Assembly: GCF_000723165.1 (NCBI RefSeq)
Contig: NZ_HG322949.1
Span: 725,733-789,732, forward strand
Origin: Janthinobacterium agaricidamnosum NBRC 102515 = DSM 9628
Lineage (GTDB): Bacteria > Pseudomonadota > Gammaproteobacteria > Burkholderiales > Burkholderiaceae_D
DNA length: 64,000 nt
Reading direction: 5' to 3'
Below, piece by piece: positions 45,407-56,338 of the stretch; positions within the stretch are counted from its first letter, which is position 1, and each line of letters opens with the position of its first letter. A program made the translations under genes and the position numbers. Below the pieces are notes generated by a model. It was not told the DNA's origin. It did not search any database and saw nothing but the letters and a program-made list of their open reading frames with translations.

Positions 45407-46177
45407 ATGATCAATACCGGTTTGCGGGGAAAAAAAGGCGTGGTGATCGGCATCGCCAACGAGCAGAGCATTGCCTGGGGTTGTGCGCGCGCCTTGTCCG
45501 GCGCCGGCGCCGAACTGGCGCTGACGTGGCTCAACGACAAGGCGCGGCCGCATGTGGAACCGCTGGCGCGGCAGGTGGAGGCGGCGCTCGCGCTGCCGCT
45601 CGACGTCAGCCGCCCGGAACAGGCCGCGGCGCTGTTCGACGCGATCGCAGAACAATGGGGCCGGCTCGATTTCCTGGTCCATTCGATCGCCTACGCGCCG
45701 ATGCAGGATTTGCATGGCCGCGTGGTGGATAGTTCCGCGGACGGTTTTGCGCAGGCGATGGATATTTCCTGCCACTCGCTGATGCGGCTGGCGAAGCTGG
45801 CCGAGCCGCTGATGCGGGACGGCGGCAGCCTGATCACGATGAGTTACCTGGGCGCCGAAGAGGTGATCAACGATTACGGCCTGATGGGACCGGTCAAGGC
45901 GGCGCTGGAAGCGTCGGTGCGTTACCTGGCGGCCGAGCTGGGACCGGCCGGCATCCGCGTCAACGCGATTTCGCCGGGGCCGCTCGATACCCGCGCCGCG
46001 TCGGGCATCGCCCATTTCGACCGGCTGCTGGCCGACGCGGCGCAGCGTTCGCCGCTGCGCCGGCTGGTCGATATCGACGACGTCGGCGCGCTGTGCGCCT
46101 TCCTGGCCGGCGACGGCGCCCGTTCCATCACCGGCGGCACCTTGTATGTCGACGCCGGCTACAACATTCTTAACTAG
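45407..46177 (+). CDS. fabI: Enoyl-[acyl-carrier-protein] reductase, FabI type
   Basis: The 256-residue SDR protein has the FabI hallmarks: GKKGVVIGIANEQSIAWGCA nucleotide site, LVHSIAYAP, and catalytic Tyr147, Tyr157 and Lys164 with the FabI spacing (YLGAEEVINDYGLMGPVKA). It reduces enoyl-ACP in fatty acid synthesis. ATG 45407 has GGAG 7 bases before it; an upstream in-frame ATG at 45350 lacks one. As the first gene of an oxygen-regulated operon with an exporter, it is probably a second fabI, not the housekeeping copy (inference). Confidence 0.88.
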   Translation: MINTGLRGKKGVVIGIANEQSIAWGCARALSGAGAELALTWLNDKARPHVEPLARQVEAALALPLDVSRPEQAAALFDAIAEQWGRLDFLVHSIAYAPMQDLHGRVVDSSADGFAQAMDISCHSLMRLAKLAEPLMRDGGSLITMSYLGAEEVINDYGLMGPVKAALEASVRYLAAELGPAGIRVNAISPGPLDTRAASGIAHFDRLLADAAQRSPLRRLVDIDDVGALCAFLAGDGARSITGGTLYVDAGYNILN

Positions 46178-46189
46178 GCAGGACGCACG

Positions 46190-47611
46190 ATGAAGATGGT
46201 CAAGACTTTTTTACCGTTGGCGCTGATGTCGCTGCTGGGCGCCTGCACCTCGATGGCGCCGCCGTACCAGGCGCCGGCCTTGCCGGTGGCGGCGGCGTAT
46301 CCGGAAACCGATCCGGCCGCCGGCGCGCGGCCTGCGTCGGCGATCGGCTGGCGCGATTATTTTGCCGATCCCCTCTTGCAGGAATTGATCGTCCAGGCGC
46401 TGCGGCATAACCGCGACTTGCGCATCGCCGCCTTGCGGATACAGGAAGCGCGCGCCGCCTACGGCATCCAGCGCGCCGAACAGTTTCCGACGGTGGGCCT
46501 GGGCGCCGAGGGCAACCGCTCGCGCGTGCCGGGCGACTTGAATGTGACGGGCCAGCCGCTGGTCGCGTCCCAATACCAGGCCGGCTTGAGCGTCAGCGCG
46601 TGGGAGCTGGATTTCTGGGGCCGCGTGCGCAGCCTGAAAGACAGCGCGCTGGAAAACCTGCTGGCCAGCGACGAGGCGCGCCGCGCCGTCGGCGTGGCGC
46701 TGGTGGCGCAGGTGGCCGACGGCTACCTGGCGCTGCGCGAACTCGACGAACGGGTCGCGCTGGCGCGCCGCACCGTCGACAGCCGGGCCGAGTCGTACCG
46801 CATCTTCAAGCGCCGCTTTGAAGTCGGCTCGATCTCGAAACTCGATTTGACGCAAGTCGAAACGCTGCTGACGCAGGCGCAGTCGCTGGGCGCGCAACTG
46901 GAGCAGGCGCGCGCCGCGCGGGCCCACGCGCTGGTGCAACTGGTCGGCGCGCCGCTGCCGCTGGTTCCGGAAACCCGCCGCTTCGACGATGCCAGCGTGT
47001 TGCGCGAAGTGCGCGCCGGCTTGCCGTCTGACTTGCTGGCGGTGCGCCCCGACATCGCCGCCGCCGAACACCAGCTGCGCGCCGCCCAGGCCAATATCGG
47101 CGCGGCGCGCGCGGCGTTTTTCCCGCGCATCACGCTGACCGGTTCCTACGGCAGCGCCAGCGCCGAACTGCATGGCCTGTTCGATGCCGGCAGCGGCGCG
47201 TGGAGCGTGATACCGCGCCTGAGCGTGCCGATCTTCGACGCCGGCCGCAACCGCGCCGGGCTGGACCTGGCCGTGGCGCGGCGCGACGTGGCCGTGGCGA
47301 ATTATGAAAAAAGCGTGCAAAACGCGTTCCGCGAAGTGTCGGACGCCTTGTCCGGGCGGCGCTGGCTGGCCGAGCAGGTGCGCATCCAGAAAACCACGCT
47401 GGCCGCCCAGACCGAACGCGCGCGGCTGGCCAAGCTGCGCTACGACAACGGCGCCGCGCCCTACCTGGAAGTGCTCGATGCGCAGCGCGACTTGCTGAAC
47501 GTGGAACAGGCGCTGGTGCAAACCCGCCGCGCGCTGTTGTCCAGCCAGGTCAGCCTGTACGCCGCGCTCGGCGGCGGCGCGCTGGACGCAGCCGCTCCCC
47601 TCACTTATTGA
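46190..47611 (+). CDS. NodT/OprM-type outer-membrane efflux lipoprotein
   Basis: The 473-residue protein has a lipoprotein signal ending in LLGAC (Cys19) and the two repeated OEP domains of TolC-like proteins ([27 protein letters not shown]; later [14 protein letters not shown] and the conserved [11 protein letters not shown]). It forms the outer-membrane exit duct for the exporter encoded downstream. It starts 12 bases after fabI. Usual family length. Confidence 0.93.
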   Translation: MKMVKTFLPLALMSLLGACTSMAPPYQAPALPVAAAYPETDPAAGARPASAIGWRDYFADPLLQELIVQALRHNRDLRIAALRIQEARAAYGIQRAEQFPTVGLGAEGNRSRVPGDLNVTGQPLVASQYQAGLSVSAWELDFWGRVRSLKDSALENLLASDEARRAVGVALVAQVADGYLALRELDERVALARRTVDSRAESYRIFKRRFEVGSISKLDLTQVETLLTQAQSLGAQLEQARAARAHALVQLVGAPLPLVPETRRFDDASVLREVRAGLPSDLLAVRPDIAAAEHQLRAAQANIGAARAAFFPRITLTGSYGSASAELHGLFDAGSGAWSVIPRLSVPIFDAGRNRAGLDLAVARRDVAVANYEKSVQNAFREVSDALSGRRWLAEQVRIQKTTLAAQTERARLAKLRYDNGAAPYLEVLDAQRDLLNVEQALVQTRRALLSSQVSLYAALGGGALDAAAPLTY

Positions 47612-47631
47612 TACTTATTGATTGCGACCCC

Positions 47632-48705
47632 ATGACTCCACAACTGAAGAAAAAATTCCTCCCCGCAGCACTGGTCCTGGCCGTCCTGGCGCTGGCTTAT
47701 TATGGCTGGCATGCGCTGCGTCCAGCCGGTCCCGGTCCCGGTTTCGTCAGCGGCAATGGCCGCATTGAGGCCACGGAAGTCGACGTCGCCACCAAGTTGC
47801 CGGGCCGGGTCGATGCGCTGCTGGTGCGCGAGGGCGATTTCGTCAAGGCCGGCCAGCCGCTGGCGAAAATGCAAGTGCAATCGCTGGAAGCCCAGCGCGA
47901 CGAAGCGCGCGCCCGCCATCAGCAGGCGCGCGATACGGTGGTCGGCGCGGAGGCCCAGGTGGCGGTGCGTCAAAGCGACAAGGTCGCGGCGCAAGCCGTG
48001 GTGGCGCAGCGCGAAAGCGAGCTGGATGCGGCGCAGCGCCGCCTGGCCCGTTCCGAAACGCTGGCGCGCGAAGGCGCGTCGTCGGCCCAGGAGCTGGACG
48101 ACGACCGGGCCCGGGTGCGCAGTATCGCGTCCGCGCTGAACGCGGCGCGGGCCCAGGTGACGGCGGCGCAGGCGGCGATCGATGCGGCCAGCGCGCAAGT
48201 GGTCGGCACCCGTTCGGCGGTGAACGCGGCCGAGGCGACCACCGCGCGCATCGACGCCGACCTGGCCGACAGCCAGCTGGGTGCGCCGCGCGACGGCCGC
48301 GTGCAATACGTGGTGGCGCAGCAGGGCGAAGTATTGGGCGGCGGCGGCAAGGTGCTGAACCTGGTCGACTTGAACGATGTCTACATGACGTTCTTCCTGC
48401 CCGAAACCGTGGCCGGCAAGGTCGCGCTGGGCGCCGAAGTGCGGCTGGTGCTGGACGCCGCGCCCGATTACGTGATCCCGGCGACGATTTCCTTCGTCGC
48501 CAGCAGCGCGCAATTCACGCCGAAAACGGTGGAAACCACCAGCGAACGGCAAAAGCTGATGTTCCGCGTCAAGGCGCAAATCAACCGCGAGCTGCTGCAA
48601 AAACACGTCAAGCTGGTCAAGGTCGGCTTGCCCGGCGTGGCCTGGGTCAAGCTCGATGCACAAGCCGCGTGGCCGGCTGAATTGACCGGCAAGGTCGCAC
48701 AGTGA
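47632..48705 (+). CDS. HlyD-family periplasmic adaptor (YhiI-like)
   Basis: The 357-residue adaptor has an N-terminal membrane anchor ([20 protein letters not shown]), a lipoyl/biotinyl-like half ([29 protein letters not shown]), a long coiled coil (about 90-200) and a beta-barrel half ([22 protein letters not shown]). It links the ABC ATPase/permease to the outer-membrane duct. ATG 47632 is chosen over an upstream TTG. Its stop overlaps the next GTG start by four bases (GTGA). Confidence 0.9.
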   Translation: MTPQLKKKFLPAALVLAVLALAYYGWHALRPAGPGPGFVSGNGRIEATEVDVATKLPGRVDALLVREGDFVKAGQPLAKMQVQSLEAQRDEARARHQQARDTVVGAEAQVAVRQSDKVAAQAVVAQRESELDAAQRRLARSETLAREGASSAQELDDDRARVRSIASALNAARAQVTAAQAAIDAASAQVVGTRSAVNAAEATTARIDADLADSQLGAPRDGRVQYVVAQQGEVLGGGGKVLNLVDLNDVYMTFFLPETVAGKVALGAEVRLVLDAAPDYVIPATISFVASSAQFTPKTVETTSERQKLMFRVKAQINRELLQKHVKLVKVGLPGVAWVKLDAQAAWPAELTGKVAQ

Positions 48706-51452
48706 GCGTGGTCTTGGAAAAGACCGCAGCGGTGGTGCGGCTGGCAGGCGTCAGCCAGCGCTATGGCAAGACCGTGGCGCTCGATGCGATCGACCTGGAT
48801 ATCCCGGCCGGCCGGATGGTCGGCCTGATCGGACCGGACGGCGTCGGCAAGTCCAGCCTGATGTCGCTGGTGGCCGGCGCGCGCGCGGTGCAGCAGGGCA
48901 CAGTCGAAGCGCTGGGCGGCGACATGGCCGATCGCGAACACCGCACGGCGGTCTGCCCGCGCATCGCCTACATGCCGCAGGGACTGGGCAAGAACCTGTA
49001 TCCGACGCTGTCGGTCGAAGAAAACCTGCAATTCTTTGCGCGCCTGTTCGGCCATGACGCGGCCGAACGGCGCCGCCGCATCGACCAGCTGACGCGCAGC
49101 ACCGGCCTGTATTCCTTCCTGGCGCGGCCGGCCGGCAAGCTGTCCGGCGGCATGAAGCAAAAGCTGGGGCTGTGCTGCGCGCTGATCCATGATCCCGACT
49201 TGCTGATCCTCGACGAACCGACCACCGGCGTCGATCCGCTGGCGCGGGCCCAGTTCTGGGACTTGATCGCGCATATCCGCGCCGACCGCACCGAAATGAG
49301 CGTGATCGTCGCGACCGCCTACATGGACGAGGCGCAGCGCTTCGACTGGCTGGTGGCGATGGACGACGGCAAGGTGCTGGCCACCGGCACGCCGGCCGAA
49401 TTGCTGGCCAATACCGGCAGCGCCAACCTGGAAGCGGCCTTCATCGCGCTGCTGCCGGAAGCCAAGCGGCGCGGCCACCAGCCGGTGGTGATCACGCCGC
49501 TGGATGCGCAAAGCGCGAACGACATCGCGATCGAAGCCAAGGATCTGACGATGCGCTTCGGCGATTTCACGGCGGTCGATCACGTCAATTTCCGCATCGG
49601 CCGCGGCGAAATTTTCGGCTTCCTGGGGTCCAATGGCTGCGGCAAGTCGACCACCATGAAGATGCTGACCGGCTTGCTGCCGGCCAGCGAAGGCACGGCC
49701 TGGCTATTCGGCAGCGAAGTGAATCCCGACGATATCGCCACCCGGCGCCGGGTCGGTTACATGTCGCAGGCGTTTTCGCTGTACAGCGAGTTGACGGTGC
49801 GCCAGAACCTGGTGCTGCATGCGCGGCTGTTCCATGTACCCGAGTCCGAAATTGCGGCGCGGGTCGATGAAATGGCCGACCGTTTCGACTTGCGCGAGGC
49901 GATCGACGCGCTGCCCGACAGCCTGCCGCTGGGCATACGCCAGCGGCTGTCGCTGGCGGTGGCGATGGTGCACCGGCCGGAATTGCTGATCCTCGACGAG
50001 CCGACGTCGGGCGTCGATCCGATTGCGCGCGATAACTTCTGGCGCCTGATGATCGAGCTGGCGCGGCGCGACAAGGTCACCATCTTCATTTCGACCCACT
50101 TCATGAACGAGGCCGAGCGCTGCGACCGCATTTCCCTGATGCACGCGGGGCGGGTGCTGGTCAGCGATGCGCCGGACGCACTGGTGAAAAACAGCGGCGC
50201 GGCGACGCTGGAAGAAGCCTTCATTTCCTATCTGGAGCAGGCTGGCGGCGGGGTATCGGTCGATCCCGATGCGGCGGCCGTGGCGCCGGCGGCGGCCGAC
50301 GCGCCCGCCGTGCACCAGAAACGGCATGGCTTCAGCCTGAACCGGATGCTCAGCTACCTGTGGCGCGAAACGCTGGAATTGCGCCGCGACCCGGTGCGCG
50401 CCACGCTGGCGCTGGGCGGTTCGGTGATCCTGATGTTCGTGATCGGCTTCGGCATCAGCCTGGACGTCGAAAACCTGAGTTATGCGGTGCTCGACCATGA
50501 CCAGACCACGCTGAGCCACAATTACACGCTCAATCTGTCCGGCTCGCGTTATTTCATCGAGCAGCCGCCGCTGCGCGACTACGACGACCTGGATAAACGC
50601 ATGCGCAGCGGCGAACTGGCGCTGGCGATTGAAATCCCGCCCGGTTTTACCCGCAATGTGCAGCGCGGGGCGCCGGCGCAGATCGGCGCCTGGGTCGATG
50701 GCGCGATGCCGATGCGCGCCGAAACCGTGCAGGGCTATGTGCAGGGCATGCACCAGGGCTGGCTGGCCGACCAGGCGCTGCATCGTCTCGGCATCGCGCT
50801 GAGCAGCCCGGTCGCGGTCGAGACGCGCTTCCGCTACAACCCGGACGTGAAAAGTCTGCCGGCGATGGTGCCGGCGGTGATTCCGCTGCTGTTGCTGATG
50901 CTGCCGGCGATGCTGGCGGCGCTGTCGGTGGTGCGCGAAAAGGAGCTCGGCTCGATTTTGAACCTGTACGTCACGCCGGTCACGCGCACCGAATTCTTGC
51001 TCGGCAAGCAGGCGCCGTACGTGCTGCTGGCGATGCTGAACTTCTTGCTGATGACTTTGCTGGCGGTGACCGTGTTCGGCGTGCCGGTCAAAGGCAGTTT
51101 CCTGACCTTGCTGGGCGCTGCGCTGCTGTTCAATATCAGCGCCACCGGCATCGGCCTGTTCGCGTCGACCTTCACCAAAAGCCAGATCGCGGCGCTGTTC
51201 GTCACCATGATCGGCACCATGATCCCGGCGATCCAGTTCGCCGGCCTGCTCAATCCGGTGTCGTCGATGGAAGGCGGCGGGCGCTTGATCGGCATGCTGT
51301 ATCCGGCCGCCCACATGCTCGACATCAGCCGCGGCGTCTTCAACAAGGCGCTCGGTTTTTCCGACTTGCACAGCGCATTCTGGGCGCTGCTGCTGGCGAT
51401 ACCGGTGGTGCTGGGCCTGACCATCGTCTTACTCAAGAAACAGGAAAGCTGA
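48702..51452 (+). CDS. RbbA-like fused ABC transporter (two ATPase domains plus permease)
   Basis: The 916-residue protein joins two ABC ATPase domains (about 10-240 and 280-510) to an ABC-2 permease (about 550-916). Walker A motifs are GPDGVGKSS and GSNGCGKST; the first signature is LSGGMKQK, the second is degenerate ([12 protein letters not shown]) as in RbbA. Permease helices include [16 protein letters not shown]. The yhiI-rbbA-yhhJ order of E. coli is the same as here. Start is GTG 48702. RbbA has been described as ribosome-associated in E. coli, but with this adaptor and duct, export is the likelier role. Confidence 0.92.
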   Translation: MSVVLEKTAAVVRLAGVSQRYGKTVALDAIDLDIPAGRMVGLIGPDGVGKSSLMSLVAGARAVQQGTVEALGGDMADREHRTAVCPRIAYMPQGLGKNLYPTLSVEENLQFFARLFGHDAAERRRRIDQLTRSTGLYSFLARPAGKLSGGMKQKLGLCCALIHDPDLLILDEPTTGVDPLARAQFWDLIAHIRADRTEMSVIVATAYMDEAQRFDWLVAMDDGKVLATGTPAELLANTGSANLEAAFIALLPEAKRRGHQPVVITPLDAQSANDIAIEAKDLTMRFGDFTAVDHVNFRIGRGEIFGFLGSNGCGKSTTMKMLTGLLPASEGTAWLFGSEVNPDDIATRRRVGYMSQAFSLYSELTVRQNLVLHARLFHVPESEIAARVDEMADRFDLREAIDALPDSLPLGIRQRLSLAVAMVHRPELLILDEPTSGVDPIARDNFWRLMIELARRDKVTIFISTHFMNEAERCDRISLMHAGRVLVSDAPDALVKNSGAATLEEAFISYLEQAGGGVSVDPDAAAVAPAAADAPAVHQKRHGFSLNRMLSYLWRETLELRRDPVRATLALGGSVILMFVIGFGISLDVENLSYAVLDHDQTTLSHNYTLNLSGSRYFIEQPPLRDYDDLDKRMRSGELALAIEIPPGFTRNVQRGAPAQIGAWVDGAMPMRAETVQGYVQGMHQGWLADQALHRLGIALSSPVAVETRFRYNPDVKSLPAMVPAVIPLLLLMLPAMLAALSVVREKELGSILNLYVTPVTRTEFLLGKQAPYVLLAMLNFLLMTLLAVTVFGVPVKGSFLTLLGAALLFNISATGIGLFASTFTKSQIAALFVTMIGTMIPAIQFAGLLNPVSSMEGGGRLIGMLYPAAHMLDISRGVFNKALGFSDLHSAFWALLLAIPVVLGLTIVLLKKQES

Positions 51453-51453
51453 C

Positions 51454-52578
51454 ATGCGCGGCCTCGCCAATATTTACCGCCTCGGCATCAAGGAATTGTG
51501 GAGCCTGATCCGCGACCCGATGATGCTGATACTGATACTGTACACCTTCACGCTGGCGATCTACGTGGCCGCCACGGCCAAGCCGGAAACCCTGCACAAG
51601 GCGTCGATCGCGATCGTCGATGAAGACGCGTCGCCGCTGTCGGCGCGCATCGCCGGGGCGTTTTATCCGCCGCAATTCACCACCCCGGCCGTGATTTCGC
51701 AAGCCGAGGTCGACGCCGGCCTGGACGCCGGCCGCTATACCTTCGTGCTGACCATTCCCGGCAAGCTGCAAAGCGACGTGCTGGCCGGCCGCCGCGCGGT
51801 GCTGCAACTGAACGTTGATGCGACCCGCATGAGCCAGGCCTTCAGCGGCAGCGGCTACATCCAGCAAATCGTCGCCGGCGAAGTGGCCGAGTTCACCCAG
51901 CGCTACCGTGGCGGCGCCAGGCCGCCGGTGGAGCTGGTGCTGCGCGCGCGCTTCAATCCGGCCTTGCAGCAGGCGTGGTTCGGCGCGCTGATGGAAATCA
52001 TCAACCAGGTGACGATGCTGTCGATCATCCTGACCGGCGCCGCGCTGATACGCGAGCGCGAACACGGCACCATCGAGCATTTGCTGGTGATGCCGGTGAC
52101 GCCGAGCGAAATCATGCTGGCCAAGGTATGGTCGATGGGACTGGTGGTGCTGGTCGCCGCCGGGCTGTCGCTGAACCTGGTGGTGCGCGGCGTGCTCAAC
52201 GTGCCGGTCGAGGGGTCGGTGGCCTTGTTCCTGTGCGGCGCGGCGCTGCACCTGTTCGCGACGACGTCGATGGGCATCTTCATGGCGACGGTGGCGCGCA
52301 GCATGCCGCAATTCGGCATGCTGCTGATCCTGGTGCTGCTGCCGCTGCAAATGCTGTCCGGCGGCAGCACGCCGCGCGAAAGCATGCCGCAACTGGTGCA
52401 AAACATCATGCTGGTCGCGCCGACCACCCACTTTGTCGAACTGAGCCAGGCGATCCTGTATCGCGGCGCCGGTTTCGACGTGGTCTGGAAGCCGTTCCTG
52501 GCGCTGCTGGCGATCGGCGCCGCGCTGTTCACGGTGTCGCTGTCGCGCTTCCGCAAGACCATCAGCCAGATGGCTTGA
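51454..52578 (+). CDS. ABC-2 type permease (YhhJ-like)
   Basis: The 374-residue inner-membrane protein starts one base after the RbbA-like stop. It has an N-terminal helix (DPMMLILILYTFTLAIYVAA), a large periplasmic domain (about 45-175) and five C-terminal helices with ALIREREHGTIEHLLVMPVTPSEIM, the ABC-2 permease signature. It pairs with the fused ATPase to complete the exporter. Substrate unknown. Confidence 0.92.
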   Translation: MRGLANIYRLGIKELWSLIRDPMMLILILYTFTLAIYVAATAKPETLHKASIAIVDEDASPLSARIAGAFYPPQFTTPAVISQAEVDAGLDAGRYTFVLTIPGKLQSDVLAGRRAVLQLNVDATRMSQAFSGSGYIQQIVAGEVAEFTQRYRGGARPPVELVLRARFNPALQQAWFGALMEIINQVTMLSIILTGAALIREREHGTIEHLLVMPVTPSEIMLAKVWSMGLVVLVAAGLSLNLVVRGVLNVPVEGSVALFLCGAALHLFATTSMGIFMATVARSMPQFGMLLILVLLPLQMLSGGSTPRESMPQLVQNIMLVAPTTHFVELSQAILYRGAGFDVVWKPFLALLAIGAALFTVSLSRFRKTISQMA

Positions 52579-52638
52579 CGCGATGCGCCCGCACGATAGA
52601 AAACCACCTTTCCCCGGGCTTGTTGAAAAGGCCATATC

Positions 52639-54900
52639 ATGAGCCAGTCAGATAAACCGCAACACGAACCACAGTGGAGATTGATGACGATGCAGGAATC
52701 TACGACCAATACCGGTACGACCAACGTCCCCTGGCCGCAGGCGGCCGGCAGCTATGCGATCGACGCCTGGCAGCGCAGCATCCTGTATGCCGACGTGATG
52801 CGCCGGCGCGGCAACCAGTACCACCAGCACATGGCCGAGGAAGTGCCGAACGTGCTGGACTTCACCGCCGAAATCGTCATGTCCGGCCTGGAATTGGCGC
52901 GCCCCGTCAATTACGGCCTGGTGCGCATCCTGGCGCCGCACGACGAGCCGGCCGACGAGACCAGGCGGCCGTTCGTGGTGGTCGATCCGCGCGCCGGCCA
53001 CGGCCCCGGCATCGGCGGCTTCAAGGCGGAAAGCGAAATCGGCGTGGCGCTGCGCGCCGGCCATCCCTGTTATTTCATCGGCTTCCTGCCCGATCCGGCG
53101 CCCGGGCAAACGGTGGAAGACGTGATGCACGCCGAAGCGGCCTTCCTCGAAAAAGTCATCGCGCTGCATCCGCGCAGCGAAGGCAAGCCGGCCGTGATCG
53201 GCAATTGCCAGGCCGGCTGGCAAATCCTGATGACGGTCGCGCTGCGCCCGGAACTGTTCGGTCCGATCATCGTGGCCGGCGCGCCGGTGTCGTACTGGGC
53301 CGGCTGGCACGGCCGCAATCCGATGCGCTATTCCGGCGGCCTGCTGGGCGGCAGCTGGGGCACGGCGCTGGCCGGCGACCTGGGCAACGGCCGCTTCGAC
53401 GGCGCCTCGCTGGTGCAGAATTTCGAGAACCTGAATCCGGCCAATACGCTGTGGGGCAAAAAATATAATCTGTACGCGAACATCGATAGCGAGGCCGAAC
53501 GTTATCTCGGGTTTGAAAAATACTGGGGCGGCCATGTGTTCCTGAACCAGGTCGAGATGCAATACATCGTCGACAACCTGTTCGTCGGCAACCGCCTGGC
53601 CACCGCCGAACTGATCACCGCCGACGGGGTGCGGCTGGACTTGCGCAATATCCGTTCGCCGATCGTGGTGTTTTGCTCGAACGGCGACAACATCACCCCG
53701 CCGCCGCAGGCGCTGGGCTGGATCACCGACTTGTACCGCGACGACACCGACGTGCTGACGCACGACCAGACCATCGTCTATGCGGTACACGACAGCATCG
53801 GCCACCTCGGCATTTTTGTGTCCGGCAGCGTGGGCCGCAAGGAACACCAGAAATTCGCCAGCAATATCGATTTGATCGACTTGCTGCCGGCCGGGATCTA
53901 CCAGGCGCTGATCGAGGATAAAACCGCCGCCACGCCGAACCCGGAATTGGCCAGCGGCGATTTTGTCCTGTCGATCCAGCGCCGCGGCATCGGCGACGTG
54001 CGCGAGATCGTCCGGCCGGACCCGGAAAACGAGCGCAAGTTCGCCACCGTGGCGCGCGTGTCGGAAATCAACCTGGGCCTGTACCGCCAGTTCGTGCAGC
54101 CGTGGGTAAGGGCCGCCGTCACGCCGTTATCGGCGCGCTGGATGCAAGGCACCCATCCGCTGCGGGTATCGTATGAAGCGTGGTCGGACCGCCATCCGCT
54201 GGCGCCGCTGGTGGCGCGCGAAGCCGAAAAAATCCGCCAGCACCGCCAGCCGGTGGCAGCCGACAATCCGCTGTTGCAAATGCAGCGCGCGTGGTCGGCG
54301 GGCGTCATCGCGGCGTTGGATAATTGGCGCGACTGGCGCGACATGGCGTGCGAACAGGTGTTCGATGCGGTGTACGGTGCGCCGTGGCTGCAGGCGCTGG
54401 CCGGACTCGGCAACGGGCAGGCGCCGCGCCCGCAACCGGCCATCGCGCCAGAGCATTGCGCCTTCGTCAAGGCGGAAGTCGAACGGTTGCGCGGCAGCGT
54501 CGGCCAGGGCGGCCTGGCCGAAGCCGGCATCCGCGCGCTGTGCTTCATCCACCGCCTGCGCGGCGTCGCCGATGAACGGCGCTTCAACCTGGCGCAGCAA
54601 TTGCACCAGTCGGCGCCCGGCGACAAGCTGGGCATCGCCGGCTTCCGCCAGGTCGTGCGCCAGCAGGCCCGTTTGATGCTGCTCGACCAGGATGCGGCAA
54701 TGGCCGCCTTGCCGGTCTTGCTGGCGCGCGGCACGCCGGATCAAATTGATGAACTGGCGCGGATGCTGCAGCAAATGGTCAATATGCCGCTGCCGCCATC
54801 GGCCGACGAAAAGGCCAGCCTCGACCAGGTGCTGCAACTGTTCGATCAGGCTGCCCGCTCCCGGAAAAATAATACAGTCCGGCTGGCGGCCCGCGCCTGA
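52639..54900 (+). CDS. DUF3141 alpha/beta-hydrolase (PHA synthase-like)
   Basis: The 753-residue protein has the DUF3141 pattern, an alpha/beta-hydrolase related to PHA synthases. The nucleophile box is IGNCQAGW with Cys190, like the Cys of PhaC. Upstream GHGPGIGGFKAESE and downstream SIGHLGIFVSG (probable catalytic His) complete the triad region. The C-terminal third is helical. It is 60 bases after the permease and 7 before the MaoC-Pta gene, a trio seen in other Betaproteobacteria. Activity unproven. Confidence 0.88.
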   Translation: MSQSDKPQHEPQWRLMTMQESTTNTGTTNVPWPQAAGSYAIDAWQRSILYADVMRRRGNQYHQHMAEEVPNVLDFTAEIVMSGLELARPVNYGLVRILAPHDEPADETRRPFVVVDPRAGHGPGIGGFKAESEIGVALRAGHPCYFIGFLPDPAPGQTVEDVMHAEAAFLEKVIALHPRSEGKPAVIGNCQAGWQILMTVALRPELFGPIIVAGAPVSYWAGWHGRNPMRYSGGLLGGSWGTALAGDLGNGRFDGASLVQNFENLNPANTLWGKKYNLYANIDSEAERYLGFEKYWGGHVFLNQVEMQYIVDNLFVGNRLATAELITADGVRLDLRNIRSPIVVFCSNGDNITPPPQALGWITDLYRDDTDVLTHDQTIVYAVHDSIGHLGIFVSGSVGRKEHQKFASNIDLIDLLPAGIYQALIEDKTAATPNPELASGDFVLSIQRRGIGDVREIVRPDPENERKFATVARVSEINLGLYRQFVQPWVRAAVTPLSARWMQGTHPLRVSYEAWSDRHPLAPLVAREAEKIRQHRQPVAADNPLLQMQRAWSAGVIAALDNWRDWRDMACEQVFDAVYGAPWLQALAGLGNGQAPRPQPAIAPEHCAFVKAEVERLRGSVGQGGLAEAGIRALCFIHRLRGVADERRFNLAQQLHQSAPGDKLGIAGFRQVVRQQARLMLLDQDAAMAALPVLLARGTPDQIDELARMLQQMVNMPLPPSADEKASLDQVLQLFDQAARSRKNNTVRLAARA

Positions 54901-54907
54901 CATGTGA

Positions 54908-56338
54908 ATGACGAACCCTATGACCGATAAAAATACAGATTTGGCGACCATCCGCAACCGCACCTTCGAACAGATCGCCATCGGCGACAGCGTCAGCATC
55001 GAACGCACGCTGAGCAGCGAAGACATCCAGCTGTACGCGGTGATGTCCGGCGACGACAATCCGCAGCATCTGGACCCCGAGTTCGCCGCCTCGACCCGCT
55101 TCCATGGCGTGATCGCGCATGGCATGTGGGGCGCGGCGCTGATTTCATCGCTGCTCGGCACCCGCTTGCCGGGACCGGGCACGGTGTACCGCGGCCAGAC
55201 GCTGCGCTTCCTGCATCCGGTGCGGGTCGGCGACACCCTGACCGTCAGCGTCAGCGTCACCGCGCGCGACGCCGGGAAAAAGCTGGTCAAGCTGGCCTGC
55301 GCCTGCGTCAACCAGGAGGGCAAGACCGTCATCGAAGGCGAGGCCGACGTGATCGCGCCGAGCGAGGCGATCGAACGGCCGCGCACCACCTTGCCGGAAG
55401 TGCGCCTGAACGTGTCCGGTGGCGCCGGCGCCCAGCGCTTGCTGGACCATGCGCGTCCGCTCGGCTCGATCCGCGTGGCGGTGATCCATCCATGCGATGA
55501 ATTAAGCTTGTCGGCCGCGCTCGATGCGCGCAATGCCGGCCTGATCGTGCCGCTGCTGGTGGCGCCCAGGGCCAGGCTGGAAGCGGTGGCGCTGGCCGCC
55601 GGGCTGGACTTGAGCGGCATCGAGATCGAAGACGTCGAACATAGCCATGCCGCCGCCGCGCGCGGCGCCGAACTGGCCGGCAAGGGCCAGGTCGAAGCGC
55701 TGATGAAGGGCAGCCTGCATACCGACGAACTGATGTCGGCGGTGCTGGCCGGCGCGGCGGGGCTGCGCACCAAGCGCCGCATCAGCCATTGTTTCCTGAT
55801 GCAGACGCCGGCGTATCCGCGCCCGTTCATCATCACCGACGCGGCCATCAATATCGCGCCGACGCTCGACATCAAGGCCGACATCGTGCGCAACGCGATC
55901 GACCTGGCGCACGTGATCGGGGTGGCCGAACCGCGCGTGGCGATCCTGGCGGCGGTGGAAACGGTCAATCCGGCGATGCCGTCGACGCTGGACGCCGCCG
56001 CGCTGTGCAAGATGGCCGACCGGGGGCAAATCAGCGGCGCGATCCTCGATGGCCCGCTGGCGTTCGATAACGCGGTGTCGGCCGCCGCCGCGCGCATCAA
56101 GGGCATCGTGTCGGACGTGGCCGGCCACGCCGACATCCTGGTGGTGCCGGACCTGGAAAGCGGCAATATGCTGGCCAAGCAGCTCGAATACATGGGCGAC
56201 GCCGAAAGCGCCGGCATCGTGCTGGGCGCCAGGGTGCCGGTGATATTGACCAGCCGCGCCGATTCGCGCACCAGCCGCATCGCCTCCTGCGCCATCGCCC
56301 TGATGCTCGCCCACCACTACCGTAGCAGCCCGCCATGA
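54908..56338 (+). CDS. Bifunctional MaoC enoyl-CoA hydratase / phosphate acetyl(butyryl)transferase
   Basis: The 476-residue fusion has an N-terminal MaoC hot-dog domain (about 10-155; Asp/His motif in YAVMSGDDNPQHLDPEF) and a C-terminal PTA/PTB domain (about 175-470; VLAGAAGLRTKRRISHCF, VVPDLESGNMLAKQL). It would hydrate an enoyl-CoA and swap CoA for phosphate, feeding the acetate/propionate kinase that overlaps its stop (ATGA). Together they can make ATP by substrate-level phosphorylation under low oxygen. Confidence 0.92.
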   Translation: MTNPMTDKNTDLATIRNRTFEQIAIGDSVSIERTLSSEDIQLYAVMSGDDNPQHLDPEFAASTRFHGVIAHGMWGAALISSLLGTRLPGPGTVYRGQTLRFLHPVRVGDTLTVSVSVTARDAGKKLVKLACACVNQEGKTVIEGEADVIAPSEAIERPRTTLPEVRLNVSGGAGAQRLLDHARPLGSIRVAVIHPCDELSLSAALDARNAGLIVPLLVAPRARLEAVALAAGLDLSGIEIEDVEHSHAAAARGAELAGKGQVEALMKGSLHTDELMSAVLAGAAGLRTKRRISHCFLMQTPAYPRPFIITDAAINIAPTLDIKADIVRNAIDLAHVIGVAEPRVAILAAVETVNPAMPSTLDAAALCKMADRGQISGAILDGPLAFDNAVSAAAARIKGIVSDVAGHADILVVPDLESGNMLAKQLEYMGDAESAGIVLGARVPVILTSRADSRTSRIASCAIALMLAHHYRSSPP

